From contig NZ_CP097484.1 of NCBI RefSeq assembly GCF_023546765.1, forward strand, positions 623,501 through 687,500: a stretch of 64,000 nt of DNA, written 5' to 3'. Numbering within the stretch: the stretch's first letter is position 1; every line of letters begins with the position of its first letter. The notes under the pieces are model-generated. The model worked only from the letters and a program-made list of their open reading frames with translations. It was not told the origin of the DNA and made no database searches. The position numbers were made by a program, and so were the translations under genes. Below, piece by piece: positions 55,914-64,000 of this stretch. This DNA is from Methylobacterium tardum. Lineage in GTDB: Bacteria > Pseudomonadota > Alphaproteobacteria > Rhizobiales > Beijerinckiaceae.

Positions 55914-56639
55914 TCAGGCCGCGGCCGGGACGGCGGGCGCCTTGAGGCCGCCGAAGCGGCGCTCGCGGCGGGCGAACTCGGCCATGGCGGCGGCGAGGTC
56001 GTCGGGACCGAAATCGGGCCACATCCGCTCGGTGAAGTGCAACTCGGCGTAGGCCGCCTCCCACAGCATGAAATCCGAGAGCCGCTGCTCGCCGCCTGTC
56101 CGGATCAGCAGGTCGACGTCGACCGGCGAGCCGTGCATCGCGCCCGCCACCAGCGCGCCGAAACTCTCCCGCGTGAGGTCCTCCTGGCTCTGCAGGCGCT
56201 GCGCGGCCGCGATGATGGCGTCACGGGCGGAGTAGTCGACGCAGATCCGCAGGTGCAGGCGGCTGCCAGCCGCGGTGGCGGCCTCCGCGGCGGCGATCGC
56301 CTGGGGGATGCCGTCCGGGAGCCGGTCGCGCCGGCCGACGACGCTGAGACGCGTGCCGGTGCGCGCCAAGCGCTGCGTCTCGTTGCGCAGGTAGGAGCGC
56401 AGGAGCCGCATCAGCCCGCCGACCTCCTCGGCCGGGCGCTGCCAGTTGTCCGCCGAGAAGGCGTAGAGCGTCAGCGTGCCAATCCCGAGATCCGGGCACG
56501 CCTCGGCGGTGCGCCGGATCGCCTCCACGCCGCGGTGGTGGCCCGCCAGCCGCGGGAGACCGCGCTGCGTCGCCCAGCGCCCGTTGCCGTCCATGATGAT
56601 CCCGGCGTGCAGGGCCCTCGGCACCGCTTCGCTTTGCAT
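55914..56639 (-). CDS. uppS: cis-prenyltransferase (undecaprenyl/polyprenyl diphosphate synthase)
   Basis: The 241-residue enzyme elongates farnesyl diphosphate with isopentenyl diphosphate in Z configuration. Motifs: IIMDGNGRWATQRGLPR (catalytic Asp), GHHRGVEAIRR, LTLYAFSADNWQRP, and the C-terminal DLLIRTGGEQRLSDFMLWE. ATG 56639 has GGGAGA 7 bases upstream. In most alphaproteobacteria uppS lies with frr, cdsA, dxr and bamA. None of these is adjacent, so this could be a second, specialised cis-prenyltransferase. Confidence 0.9.
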   Translation of the reverse strand: MQSEAVPRALHAGIIMDGNGRWATQRGLPRLAGHHRGVEAIRRTAEACPDLGIGTLTLYAFSADNWQRPAEEVGGLMRLLRSYLRNETQRLARTGTRLSVVGRRDRLPDGIPQAIAAAEAATAAGSRLHLRICVDYSARDAIIAAAQRLQSQEDLTRESFGALVAGAMHGSPVDVDLLIRTGGEQRLSDFMLWEAAYAELHFTERMWPDFGPDDLAAAMAEFARRERRFGGLKAPAVPAAA

Positions 56640-56716
56640 CGTAAAGTCTCCCGGCATGGGCGCTTGGCTGAAGGTTGTCGGATTATCGTTAACAATCCGG
56701 GCGGGATCGTTCGGTC

Positions 56717-57106
56717 TCACACTGTTTTCGTGGCCGGATCGAGGCTGCGCAGCCCCGATTCGGCGCTGCGGTCGGCGGCCTCCGCGGCATCCCGGACGAC
56801 CTGTTCGAGGACGCCGAGATAGCCGATGAAGCGCTGACGCCCGGTCGCCGTCAGACGGCACACCGTCTGCGGCCGGTTATGGGCGGAGCCCTTCTCCAGA
56901 CTGACGAGATCGGCCTCGCTCAGCACGGCGAGATGCCGGCTCAGATTGCCGTCCGTGAGCCCGCACAATCGCTTGAGATCCGGAAAGGGCAGGCCTTTCG
57001 GATGCGCGACCAGCGATGTGAGCACGCTCAGGCGCGCCCGCTCGTGGATCGTCCTGTCGAGCCCCTCGTACGAGAAGCGCCCGTCGGTTCGGTCAGAGAT
57101 CGTCAT
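56717..57106 (-). CDS. winged-helix transcriptional regulator
   Basis: A 129-residue wHTH protein (IHERARLSVLTSLVAHPKG, FPDLKRLCGLTDGNLSRHLA, LEKGSAHNRPQTVCRLT). This is the compact HTH_34/ArsR-like domain with a wing. It overlaps the membrane-protein gene by 14 bases. Together they match a recurrent pair in which the regulator controls its own operon; CTTTG/CAAAG at 57738 is the likely operator. Confidence 0.85.
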   Translation of the reverse strand: MTISDRTDGRFSYEGLDRTIHERARLSVLTSLVAHPKGLPFPDLKRLCGLTDGNLSRHLAVLSEADLVSLEKGSAHNRPQTVCRLTATGRQRFIGYLGVLEQVVRDAAEAADRSAESGLRSLDPATKTV

Positions 57107-57719
57107 CGAAGGCTCGGGCGCCGTGATGGAGAATACAGGCCAGCCAGACCTGACCGACCAGGAAGGGTAGGCCCATGGTCCAGGGGGAGAGGGCTCGCGT
57201 CTCGGCCGAGATCGCCAGCACGGCGAGCCCGGCCAGCAGATACCAGGCGCCGACACCCTGGACGGCCCGCGGCAGGATGCGCGACGACGCGAACAGGCCG
57301 AGCCCGACCAGGACCTGCCAGAGTCCCGGCAGCATCCAGACTTCGTCGGGCGCGAATTGGGCGATCACCAGGGCGAGGCAGGCGCCGGCGCCGGCAGCCG
57401 GCAGGAAAACCTCGATGGCGTTCCACACCATCGCGTCGGCCAGCCCGGAATGCAGGCGGCGGCTGCGCCGGATCGCCTCGATGCCGATCAGCGCGAAGGC
57501 CACGAGGGCAACCGCGATCCACACGCCGAAGAACATCCCGGTCCGCGCGGCCGGATCGCCGAGCCAGAGGGCCTGACCCGTGGCGCAGGCCAGGGCAAGG
57601 CCGCCGGTGGCCGCAACCGTCGCAGCCCCGAGTCCGCGGAACGTCGTGTCCCGAGCGATCTGCGAGCGGATCGCCACGATATCGGCCAGCGCCTTGTCCA
57701 GGTCCTGCATGTGCCTCAT
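57093..57719 (-). CDS. multi-pass membrane protein paired with the HTH regulator
   Basis: A 208-residue protein with an N-terminal soluble helix (MQDLDKALADIVAIRSQIAR) and about six hydrophobic helices. It ends in a short acidic tail (ARAFDDDL). Domain family and ligand are not recognised. It may act upstream of the regulator. Start ATG 57719 or 57710. Confidence 0.7.
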   Translation of the reverse strand: MRHMQDLDKALADIVAIRSQIARDTTFRGLGAATVAATGGLALACATGQALWLGDPAARTGMFFGVWIAVALVAFALIGIEAIRRSRRLHSGLADAMVWNAIEVFLPAAGAGACLALVIAQFAPDEVWMLPGLWQVLVGLGLFASSRILPRAVQGVGAWYLLAGLAVLAISAETRALSPWTMGLPFLVGQVWLACILHHGARAFDDDL

Positions 57720-57737
57720 GCCCCGGGCTGCATCATG

Positions 57738-57757
57738 CTTTGTAACGCAAAGTAACG
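57738..57757. promoter_or_regulatory. candidate operator of the membrane-protein/HTH operon
   Basis: CTTTG (57738-57742) and CAAAG (57748-57752) form an inverted repeat with 5-base spacing. Overlapping it, GTAACG occurs at 57742-57747 and 57752-57757, a direct repeat with 10-base period. It lies 19-38 bases upstream of ATG 57719, where a repressor would block transcription. The direct repeat is the reverse complement of the CGTTAC boxes at 25761. Confidence 0.6.
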
Positions 57758-58009
57758 GCCCGACAAGGGCACCGCAAGCCGGTTCGTGCAGGTCAAGGGG
57801 CGATATTTCTCAGCATGAGCCGACACGGCGCCTGCCCGTCGTTGCGGACGCTCCTCGTCGGCAGCGCCCGTTTCATCGTTCGCTCATGGATTTCAGCTGG
57901 AGTCCTGGGTGTCTCGCACCGGCTGGATCGACCGCGGCATCGACGAAAGCGGCAAAACTCCGTGCCGAAAAGGGTTTCTCGCGGCGGGCGCCGGGCCCAT
58001 ATTGATACC

Positions 58010-60763
58010 ATGCCCGCTCCGAAGAAATCGCGCGCCGCTTCCGTCACGGCCTCGTCCGCCAAGGCGTCGAAGCCCGAATTGAAGCCCCTCGATACCTATT
58101 TGGCCGAGTTGCTGAACCCGGCGCTCAACCGCAATCGGCTGGCCCCGATCGAGCCGTCCCCTGAGCCGCCCGCGCGGCCGGGCAAGGTGAAAGGGCGCAC
58201 CGGCAAGGGTGACGGCAAGGCGGCCACGCGCCGGGCCGAGATCGCCCGCGACGGCTTCGCGGAGGCCCCGCAGGCCGGTTACGCACTCGGCGACGCGGCA
58301 GATGTCGACCCGCGGCTGGCCCAGGCCCTCGGCCTGATCCCGCCGGAGGATGGTCCGGCGCCGGAAGGCGCGGACTTGCCGGATCCCGGCGCCGATGGCG
58401 GCGCCTCGGCCACCGTCACGGTCCTGGAGCGGCTGCTCACCGAGGGCAATCCGCTGTTCAAGGACGGCCAGACCTGGGTGCCGCACCGCCCGGAGCGACC
58501 GCAGAAATCCGAGGGCGGCGTCCGGTTCACGCTGAAATCCGAATTCACGCCGGCCGGCGACCAGCCGAAGGCCATCGCCGAACTGGTCAGCGGCGTGCAG
58601 GCCCATGAGCGCGACCAAGTCCTGCTCGGCGTCACCGGCTCGGGCAAGACCTTCACGATGGCCAAGATCATCGAGGAGACGCAGCGCCCGGCGCTGATCC
58701 TGGCGCCCAACAAGACGCTGGCCGCGCAGCTCTACGGGGAGTTCAAGGCGTTCTTCCCCGACAACGCGGTCGAGTATTTCGTTTCCTACTACGACTACTA
58801 TCAGCCCGAGGCCTACGTCCCGCGCTCCGACACGTTCATCGAGAAGGAATCCTCGATCAACGAGCAGATCGACCGGATGCGCCACGCCGCGACCCGCGCC
58901 CTGCTGGAGCGTGACGACGTGATCATCGTCGCCTCGGTCTCGTGCATCTACGGTATCGGCTCGGTCGAGACCTACACGGCGATGTCATTCACGATCTCGC
59001 TCGGCGAGCGGATCGAGCAGCGCCAGCTGATCGCCGACCTCGTGGCGCTCCAGTACAAGCGCATCCAGTCCGACTTCGCCCGCGGCACCTTCCGGGTCCG
59101 CGGCGATTCAATTGAGCTGTGGCCCGCCCACTTGGAAGACCGCGGCTGGCGGATCGGCCTGTTTGGCGACGAGGTCGAGAGCATCGCCGAGTTCGACCCG
59201 CTCACCGGAAAGACGATCTCCGAGCTGAAGTTCGTGAAGGTCTACGCCAACTCCCATTACGTGACGCCGCGCCCGACGCTGCAGCAGGCGATCAAGGGCA
59301 TCAAGCACGAGCTGAAGGGCCGAATCGAGGAACTCACCAAGATGGGCCGCCTCATCGAGGCGCAGCGCATCGACCAGCGCTGCACCTTCGACATCGAGAT
59401 GATCGAGGCCACTGGCGCCTGCAACGGCATCGGCATCGAGAACTACTCTCGCTACCTCACCGGCCGGAAGCCGGGCGAGCCGCCGCCGACCCTGTTCGAG
59501 TACCTGCCCGACAACGCCCTGGTCTTCACCGACGAGAGCCACGTCACCGTGCCGCAGATCGGCGGCATGTACCGGGGCGACTTCCGCCGCAAGGCGACGC
59601 TGGCCGAATACGGCTTCCGGCTGCCCTCCTGCCTGGACAACCGCCCGCTGCGCTTCGAGGAATGGGACGCGATGCGGCCGATGACGGTCCACGTCTCGGC
59701 GACGCCCGGCAAGTGGGAGATGGAGCAGACCGGCGGCGTGTTCGCGGAGCAGGTGATCCGCCCGACCGGCCTCGCCGACCCGGTGATCGAGATCCGCCCG
59801 GCGCGCAGTCAGGTCGACGACCTGCTGGGCGAGGTCCGGGAAGTCGCGCAGGCCGGCTACCGGACGCTCGTGACCACGCTCACCAAGCGCATGGCCGAGG
59901 ACCTCACCGAGTACCTCCACGAGAACAACGTCCGGGTGCGCTACATGCACTCCGACATCGACACGCTGGAGCGGATCGAGATCATCCGCGACCTGCGGCT
60001 CGGCGCCTTCGACGTGCTGATCGGCATCAACCTGCTGCGCGAGGGCCTCGACATCCCGGAATGCGCCCTGGTGGCGATCCTCGACGCCGACAAGGAAGGC
60101 TTCCTCCGGTCGGAGACCTCGCTGATCCAGACCATCGGCCGCGCGGCCCGCAACGCCGACGCGCGCTGCATCCTGTACGCGGACCACATCACCGGCTCGA
60201 TGGAGCGGGCGATGGCCGAGACCGAGCGCCGCCGCGCCAAGCAGCTCGCTTACAACGAAGAGCACGGGATCACGCCGCAGAGCGTGAAGCGCGGCATCGC
60301 CGACATCCTGAGCAGCGTGTTCGAGCGCGACCACGTCCAGGTCGATACCGGCCTGGCCAAGGACGCGATCACGGTGGGCCACAACCTCAAGGCCGTGATG
60401 GCCGACCTCGAGAAGCGCATGCGCGCGGCGGCCGCCGACCTCGACTTCGAGGAGGCGGCGCGACTGCGCGACGAGCTCAAGCGGCTCCAGGCGACCGAGC
60501 TGCTGGTCTCCGACGACCCGATGGCGCGGCAGAGCGACGTGGAGCGGGAGGCCGGAAAGTTCGGCCGGAAGGCGCCGCGTGGGGGCGGAGGCAGCCGCAT
60601 CGCCAAGCCGGACCTCGACAATATGGGTCCGGGGACGGACCGGGAGCTGCCCGTGGGCGGCACGGCGCCGGTCTGGCAGGAGCGGCCGAAGCCGCGCTCG
60701 ACGCAGGGGCTCGGCGGGCAGAAGCCCAAATACAAGGGCGGCGGCGGACGACGGCGGGGCTGA
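58010..60763 (+). CDS. uvrB: excinuclease ABC subunit B
   Basis: UvrB is the damage-verifying helicase of nucleotide-excision repair. From ATG 58010 it has 917 residues, about 240 more than typical UvrB. The first 165 residues are an extension (basic start [14 protein letters not shown], then a Pro/Ala/Asp/Glu-rich region). The core then shows [15 protein letters not shown], Walker [13 protein letters not shown] (about 206-215), the beta-hairpin [29 protein letters not shown], motif [15 protein letters not shown] and QTIGRAARN, and the UVR domain [17 protein letters not shown] Gly/Lys/Arg-rich tail ends the protein. Confidence 0.96.
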   Translation: MPAPKKSRAASVTASSAKASKPELKPLDTYLAELLNPALNRNRLAPIEPSPEPPARPGKVKGRTGKGDGKAATRRAEIARDGFAEAPQAGYALGDAADVDPRLAQALGLIPPEDGPAPEGADLPDPGADGGASATVTVLERLLTEGNPLFKDGQTWVPHRPERPQKSEGGVRFTLKSEFTPAGDQPKAIAELVSGVQAHERDQVLLGVTGSGKTFTMAKIIEETQRPALILAPNKTLAAQLYGEFKAFFPDNAVEYFVSYYDYYQPEAYVPRSDTFIEKESSINEQIDRMRHAATRALLERDDVIIVASVSCIYGIGSVETYTAMSFTISLGERIEQRQLIADLVALQYKRIQSDFARGTFRVRGDSIELWPAHLEDRGWRIGLFGDEVESIAEFDPLTGKTISELKFVKVYANSHYVTPRPTLQQAIKGIKHELKGRIEELTKMGRLIEAQRIDQRCTFDIEMIEATGACNGIGIENYSRYLTGRKPGEPPPTLFEYLPDNALVFTDESHVTVPQIGGMYRGDFRRKATLAEYGFRLPSCLDNRPLRFEEWDAMRPMTVHVSATPGKWEMEQTGGVFAEQVIRPTGLADPVIEIRPARSQVDDLLGEVREVAQAGYRTLVTTLTKRMAEDLTEYLHENNVRVRYMHSDIDTLERIEIIRDLRLGAFDVLIGINLLREGLDIPECALVAILDADKEGFLRSETSLIQTIGRAARNADARCILYADHITGSMERAMAETERRRAKQLAYNEEHGITPQSVKRGIADILSSVFERDHVQVDTGLAKDAITVGHNLKAVMADLEKRMRAAAADLDFEEAARLRDELKRLQATELLVSDDPMARQSDVEREAGKFGRKAPRGGGGSRIAKPDLDNMGPGTDRELPVGGTAPVWQERPKPRSTQGLGGQKPKYKGGGGRRRG

Positions 60764-60778
60764 CCGCCCGTCTCGGCC

Positions 60779-60997
60779 TCAAGCGGCCTCGTGATCCCGG
60801 CCTCGGCCATGCATCGTCGCGGCCTCGCCCGCATCGACGATCGCCTGGGCGATCCGGAGCACGAGGGCGTTGCACGCTTCGTCGTAGGCGCGCGGATCCG
60901 CCTGCACGGCCGCTTCGGCGACCGCAACGCCGCGCTCGCGGACGATGTCGCGCGCGGTGCGCAGCGCGTCGGCGTAAGGCTCGAAGGGTCGGGGCAT
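60779..60997 (-). CDS. small hypothetical protein
   Basis: A 72-residue, mainly helical protein (MPRPFEPYADALRTARDIVR, then EACNALVLRIAQAIVDAGE). No signal peptide or known family. It is convergent with uvrB, with 15 bases between. Confidence 0.45.
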   Translation of the reverse strand: MPRPFEPYADALRTARDIVRERGVAVAEAAVQADPRAYDEACNALVLRIAQAIVDAGEAATMHGRGRDHEAA

Positions 60998-61136
60998 CGT
61001 CGCGCTCCGGAGGCGCCGGGCCTTATCGACCCGGGTTGGCGGCTGGAACGAGCGTCCCGTCGAAACTGTTCCCGCCGGCCCTGGACGCGAATGCCGCACC
61101 GGCCCAGATCATCCGCCGGTGAGAGACGAGCACACG

Positions 61137-61663
61137 ATGGCATCCGAGACGAACACGCCCCCGCCCTCGACGACGAGACCCTGGCCTTCGCGGCCCGGGT
61201 GTTCCAGTACGCGCGGATGGGCCACGCGGAGGAACTCGCGGAGCTGTTCGGACAGGGCCTGCCGGCGAACCTGCGCAACGACAAGGGCGACAGCCTGCTG
61301 ATGCTGGCCGCCTATAACGGCCAGGAGGAGGCCACGCGGGTGATCCTGGAGGCCGGCGGAGACCCGGAACTCGCCAACGACCGCGGCCAGACGCCGCTGG
61401 CCGGTGCTGCCTTCAAGAACGATCTGGCGGTGGCGCGGCTGCTGCTCCAGCACGGGGCCGCGGTGGACGGAACCGGCAGCGGCAGCCGCACGGCCCTGAT
61501 GACGGCCGCGATGTTCGACCGGACCGAGATGGTCGACCTGCTGCTCCAGCACGGCGCCGATCCGGATCGCCGCGACGCCGCAGGCCAGAGCGCGGCCGAC
61601 ATGGCCCGGGCCATGGGCGCCCAGGCGACGCCGGGGCAGCTCGACGGGGCAGCGCGGCGGTAG
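61137..61663 (+). CDS. ankyrin-repeat protein, probable frameshift near its start
   Basis: The protein has about three ankyrin repeats (GDSLLMLAAYNGQEEATRVI, GQTPLAGAAFKNDLAVARLL, RTALMTAAMFDRTEMVDLLL). They follow an N-terminal helix (DDETLAFAARVFQYARMGHA). ATG 61137 starts MASETNTP but is out of frame with the rest; one extra C in the C5 run 61158-61162 would join them. If the sequence is right, translation could start at GTG 61199 or ATG 61217 instead. The stop TAG overlaps GTG 61663, a possible start of the PQQ dehydrogenase. Confidence 0.75.
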
Positions 61664-61737
61664 TGCACGTCGCCGCGCGTTGCACCGTCGAGCCGACACG
61701 CACGGGCGCGACAGGCGCCCCACCCGGGAGCAGAGTC

Positions 61738-63495
61738 TTGCCGCGATCCCTCGGAACTGCCGCGCTGGCCTGCCTCGTGCAGGTCGCGTCCTTCGGCGCA
61801 GCATCCGCCGCCGAGACGCCCTGGCCCGCCTTCGGGCACGATTCCAGCAATCGCAACTTCTCCGAACTCACCCAGATCGACCGCGACAGCGTCGGCCGCC
61901 TGCGCCCCGCCTGGGTCTTCCAGACGGGCGTCACCGGCTACTTCCAGGCTCAGCCCGTGATGGTCGCTGGGACGCTCTACGTCTCCACGACGCAGAACAA
62001 CGTCGCGGCACTGGACGCGCGCACCGGCCAGCCGATCTGGACCTACACGCACAAGGCGCGCACCGAGAAGATCTTCGGGCCGCCCTCGAACCGCGGACTG
62101 GCCGTTTCCGGGGGCCTCGTCTTCGAGGCGACCATGGACGGGCGGCTGATCGCCCTCGACGCGAAGACCGGGAAGATCGCCTGGGACAAGGAGGCGGTCC
62201 GGCCCGAGGAGGGCGAGAGCGAGACCGCCTCGGGCCTCGCGGCAACGCTCGGCGGCAAGCCCGTGCAGGGATCGAGCCGCCTCGGCTTCAAGATGCCCCC
62301 GCTGGTCGCCGAGGGGCTAGTGATCGTCGGCGTGACCGGCGCGGGCTACGGCCTCCACATCGAGGACGAGGCGGGCGGTCTCGACGGCGGCGCGGTGGTC
62401 GGGATCGAGGGCGGATATGGGCGGCGCGGCTGGCTCGCGGCCTACGACGCCATGACCGGCGAGGAGCGCTGGCGCTGGTACGTCACGCCGTCGGAGGGTT
62501 GGGAAGGCGGCTTCGCCGAGAAGACTGCGGATGGGACGCCACTCCACCGCGACATCGCCGCCGAGAAGGCAGCCGCACCGGCCAATCGCGACGCCTGGCG
62601 GGTCGGCGGCGGCTCCCTCTGGATGACGCCGGCCTACGACGCGGATCTCGGCCTGATCTACCTCGGGACCGGCAACCCGGCCCCGCAGAATTTCGGCCTC
62701 TCGCGACCGGGCGACAACCTCTACACGATGTGCCTCGTTGCCCTCGACGTGAAGACCGGCACGCTGCGCTGGTACTACCAGCAGGTGCCGCACGACGAGT
62801 GGGGCTACGACGTCGCCGCGCCGCCGTTTCTGCTCGACTTGCCAGGCGGCGCCAAGGCCGTGGCCTCGGCGAGCAAGACCGGCTGGATCTACGTCCACGA
62901 CCGCGCGACGGGCCGGCTGATCGCGCGCTCGGCCCCGCTCATCGACCAGAAGAACCTGTTCTCCCCGCCGACGCCGCAGGGCACGGTGGTGGCGCCCGGT
63001 CCCCTCGGCGCCGTGTCGTGGCCGCCCACCGCCTATGACGGACGGCGCGCCTACGTGCAGGTCCGCCACGGGGCGACGACCTACACGGTGAAGACGGTGC
63101 CGGCGACCGCCGGGCGGCCGGAGATCCGCTACACCGAGACCGGCGAGGCCAGGGGCGAGCCGTCCTTCAGCACCCTGACGGCCGTCGATCTCGGCGATGG
63201 CGGCAAGATCGCCTGGTCGGTGCGGTCGGCGAGCCGGCTGTCGGGCGGCACGCTGGCGACCGCCGGCGGTCTCGTCTTCTCCGGCGAGGAGGATGGGCAT
63301 CTAGACGCGCACGATGCGCGCGATGGCCGCGTGCTCTGGCGTTTCCAGTGCGGGGCCGGCATCAGCGGGCCGGCGATGACCTACGCCCTCGACGGCAAGC
63401 AGTTTCTGGCGGTCGCGGCGGGCGGCGCGTCGTTCACCAAGGCGTCAGGCTTCGGCACCGGCGACGCGCTCCTGGTCTTCGCGCTGCCCGATTGA
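61738..63495 (+). CDS. PQQ-dependent alcohol dehydrogenase (methanol/ethanol family)
   Basis: A quinoprotein of about 585 residues with signal peptide LPRSLGTAALACLVQVASFG to ASA. It folds as an eight-bladed propeller with W-motifs (for example GQPIWTYTHKA, GKIAWDKEA, TGEERWRWYV, GTLRWYYQQVPHDEWGYD). GTGNPAPQNFG and RPGDNLYTMC contain the Asn and Asp expected to hold the metal and act as base. I could not decide from sequence whether Ca or a lanthanide is used. TTG 61738 has GGGAG 7 bases upstream; a GTG at 61663, overlapping the ankyrin stop, is the alternative. No c-type cytochrome gene is adjacent. Confidence 0.9.
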   Translation: MPRSLGTAALACLVQVASFGAASAAETPWPAFGHDSSNRNFSELTQIDRDSVGRLRPAWVFQTGVTGYFQAQPVMVAGTLYVSTTQNNVAALDARTGQPIWTYTHKARTEKIFGPPSNRGLAVSGGLVFEATMDGRLIALDAKTGKIAWDKEAVRPEEGESETASGLAATLGGKPVQGSSRLGFKMPPLVAEGLVIVGVTGAGYGLHIEDEAGGLDGGAVVGIEGGYGRRGWLAAYDAMTGEERWRWYVTPSEGWEGGFAEKTADGTPLHRDIAAEKAAAPANRDAWRVGGGSLWMTPAYDADLGLIYLGTGNPAPQNFGLSRPGDNLYTMCLVALDVKTGTLRWYYQQVPHDEWGYDVAAPPFLLDLPGGAKAVASASKTGWIYVHDRATGRLIARSAPLIDQKNLFSPPTPQGTVVAPGPLGAVSWPPTAYDGRRAYVQVRHGATTYTVKTVPATAGRPEIRYTETGEARGEPSFSTLTAVDLGDGGKIAWSVRSASRLSGGTLATAGGLVFSGEEDGHLDAHDARDGRVLWRFQCGAGISGPAMTYALDGKQFLAVAAGGASFTKASGFGTGDALLVFALPD

Positions 63496-63523
63496 CCGCG
63501 GCCGAGCCCGTGGCGCGAATAGG

Positions 63524-64000
63524 TCAGTCACGGGCGATCGGGTAGCGCGTACGCAAGCGCAGGCCGAACACCGCCATCATGAACATGCAGCAGGTGGCGT
63601 TGTTGCCGTTGTACAGCACCGTCTCGAACGACGCCGAGACCAGCCCCAGGAACCACAGCCGCAGGAACAGCATCGTCTCCGCGTCGAGGCGGGTTCCGCC
63701 CGCCACGCGCTGAAGGTCGCGCACGGGCGCGAGCACGAACGCCACCACGGTCAGCGCAAGGAACGGCAGGCCCCCGATCAGAGCCGTGTCGAGATAGGCG
63801 TTGTGGGCGTGGTCGACGGTGTTGACCCAGGTCAGCTCCTCGGAGCCGCCATACATGGTGCGCTCTGTCATCCAGAACGCCCCGAGCCCCCAGCCGCGCC
63901 AAGGGCGGACCAGGATGTTGTCGATGGCGAACTGCCAGATCTCGCTACGGCCCGTGAAGGTGGCGTTGGTGAGGAGCGCCCCCACCGCGTCCTGGATCGA
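63524..64000 (-). CDS. O-antigen ligase family membrane protein, C-terminal part (cut by the window edge)
   Basis: The 158 residues present are the C-terminal part of a Wzy_C/WaaL-type protein. The key loop DHAHNAYLDTALIGGLPFL contains the His-Asn and Gly motif of the family. WGLGAFWM precedes it and two or three helices follow (LALTVVAFVLAPV, LRLWFLGLVSASFE). The rest lies beyond position 64000. The family ligates or polymerises O-antigen on lipid carriers at the periplasmic face. Confidence 0.85.
   Translation of the reverse strand, partial: SIQDAVGALLTNATFTGRSEIWQFAIDNILVRPWRGWGLGAFWMTERTMYGGSEELTWVNTVDHAHNAYLDTALIGGLPFLALTVVAFVLAPVRDLQRVAGGTRLDAETMLFLRLWFLGLVSASFETVLYNGNNATCCMFMMAVFGLRLRTRYPIARD

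Overview
The window is GC-rich DNA from an alphaproteobacterium, most likely a Methylobacterium or Methylorubrum. This is judged from family content, not from a database search: a PQQ-dependent alcohol dehydrogenase, a Porin_2-type porin, two GCG_CRPN secreted proteins, a DUF6894 protein, an HWE histidine kinase, cysteine-rich-repeat secreted proteins and ergothioneine genes. No rRNA, intact insertion sequence or CRISPR array is visible. The one tRNA is tRNA-Leu(CAG).

Layout. 0-6.7 kb: a GT4 glycosyltransferase, a methyltransferase, an MsuE-like FMN reductase, cytochrome b561, an AprI-like secreted protein coupled to a 2-hydroxyacid dehydrogenase, and leuC. 6.8-15.3 kb: an accessory stretch that starts at the tRNA-Leu 3' end with a decayed tyrosine-integrase fragment. 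It holds a P450, small secreted proteins with look-alike terminators, a flagellin and a gene stopped by an in-frame TGA. It ends near a 13-bp copy of the tRNA 3' end, so it may be an old integrated island. 15.4-23.5 kb: a secreted protein, a frameshifted HWE kinase, a PDC-hydrolase-like amidohydrolase, and a tartrate/malate-type dehydrogenase plus MFS transporter with a divergent GntR regulator. 23.6-28.6 kb: a two-component system, two GCG_CRPN proteins and a phosphate transporter with its DUF47 partner. 29-38.5 kb: porin, orphan Cache protein, murI, egtB-egtD-adenylate cyclase and a flavin amine oxidase. 38.5-46 kb: clpS-clpA, a D,D-carboxypeptidase with a SPOR domain, and an HtrA/J-domain operon. 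46.4-54.1 kb: a JetA-JetB-JetC (Wadjet/MksBEF-type SMC) locus with no jetD in view and an oppositely oriented chemoreceptor gene between jetB and jetC. 54.1-64 kb: FKBP, coaBC, a cis-prenyltransferase, a membrane-protein/HTH pair with a clear operator, uvrB, an ankyrin protein coupled to a PQQ dehydrogenase, and the end of an O-antigen ligase.

Sequence quality. At least six genes (HWE kinase, egtB, jetC, jetA, coaBC, ankyrin) carry one-base indels, mostly in short G or C runs. One of them, coaBC, is normally indispensable. I therefore read most of these frameshifts as probable sequencing or assembly errors. The genes labelled pseudogene for this reason may well be intact in the living strain. 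The TGA-stopped gene and the integrase fragment are different: they look like true decay.
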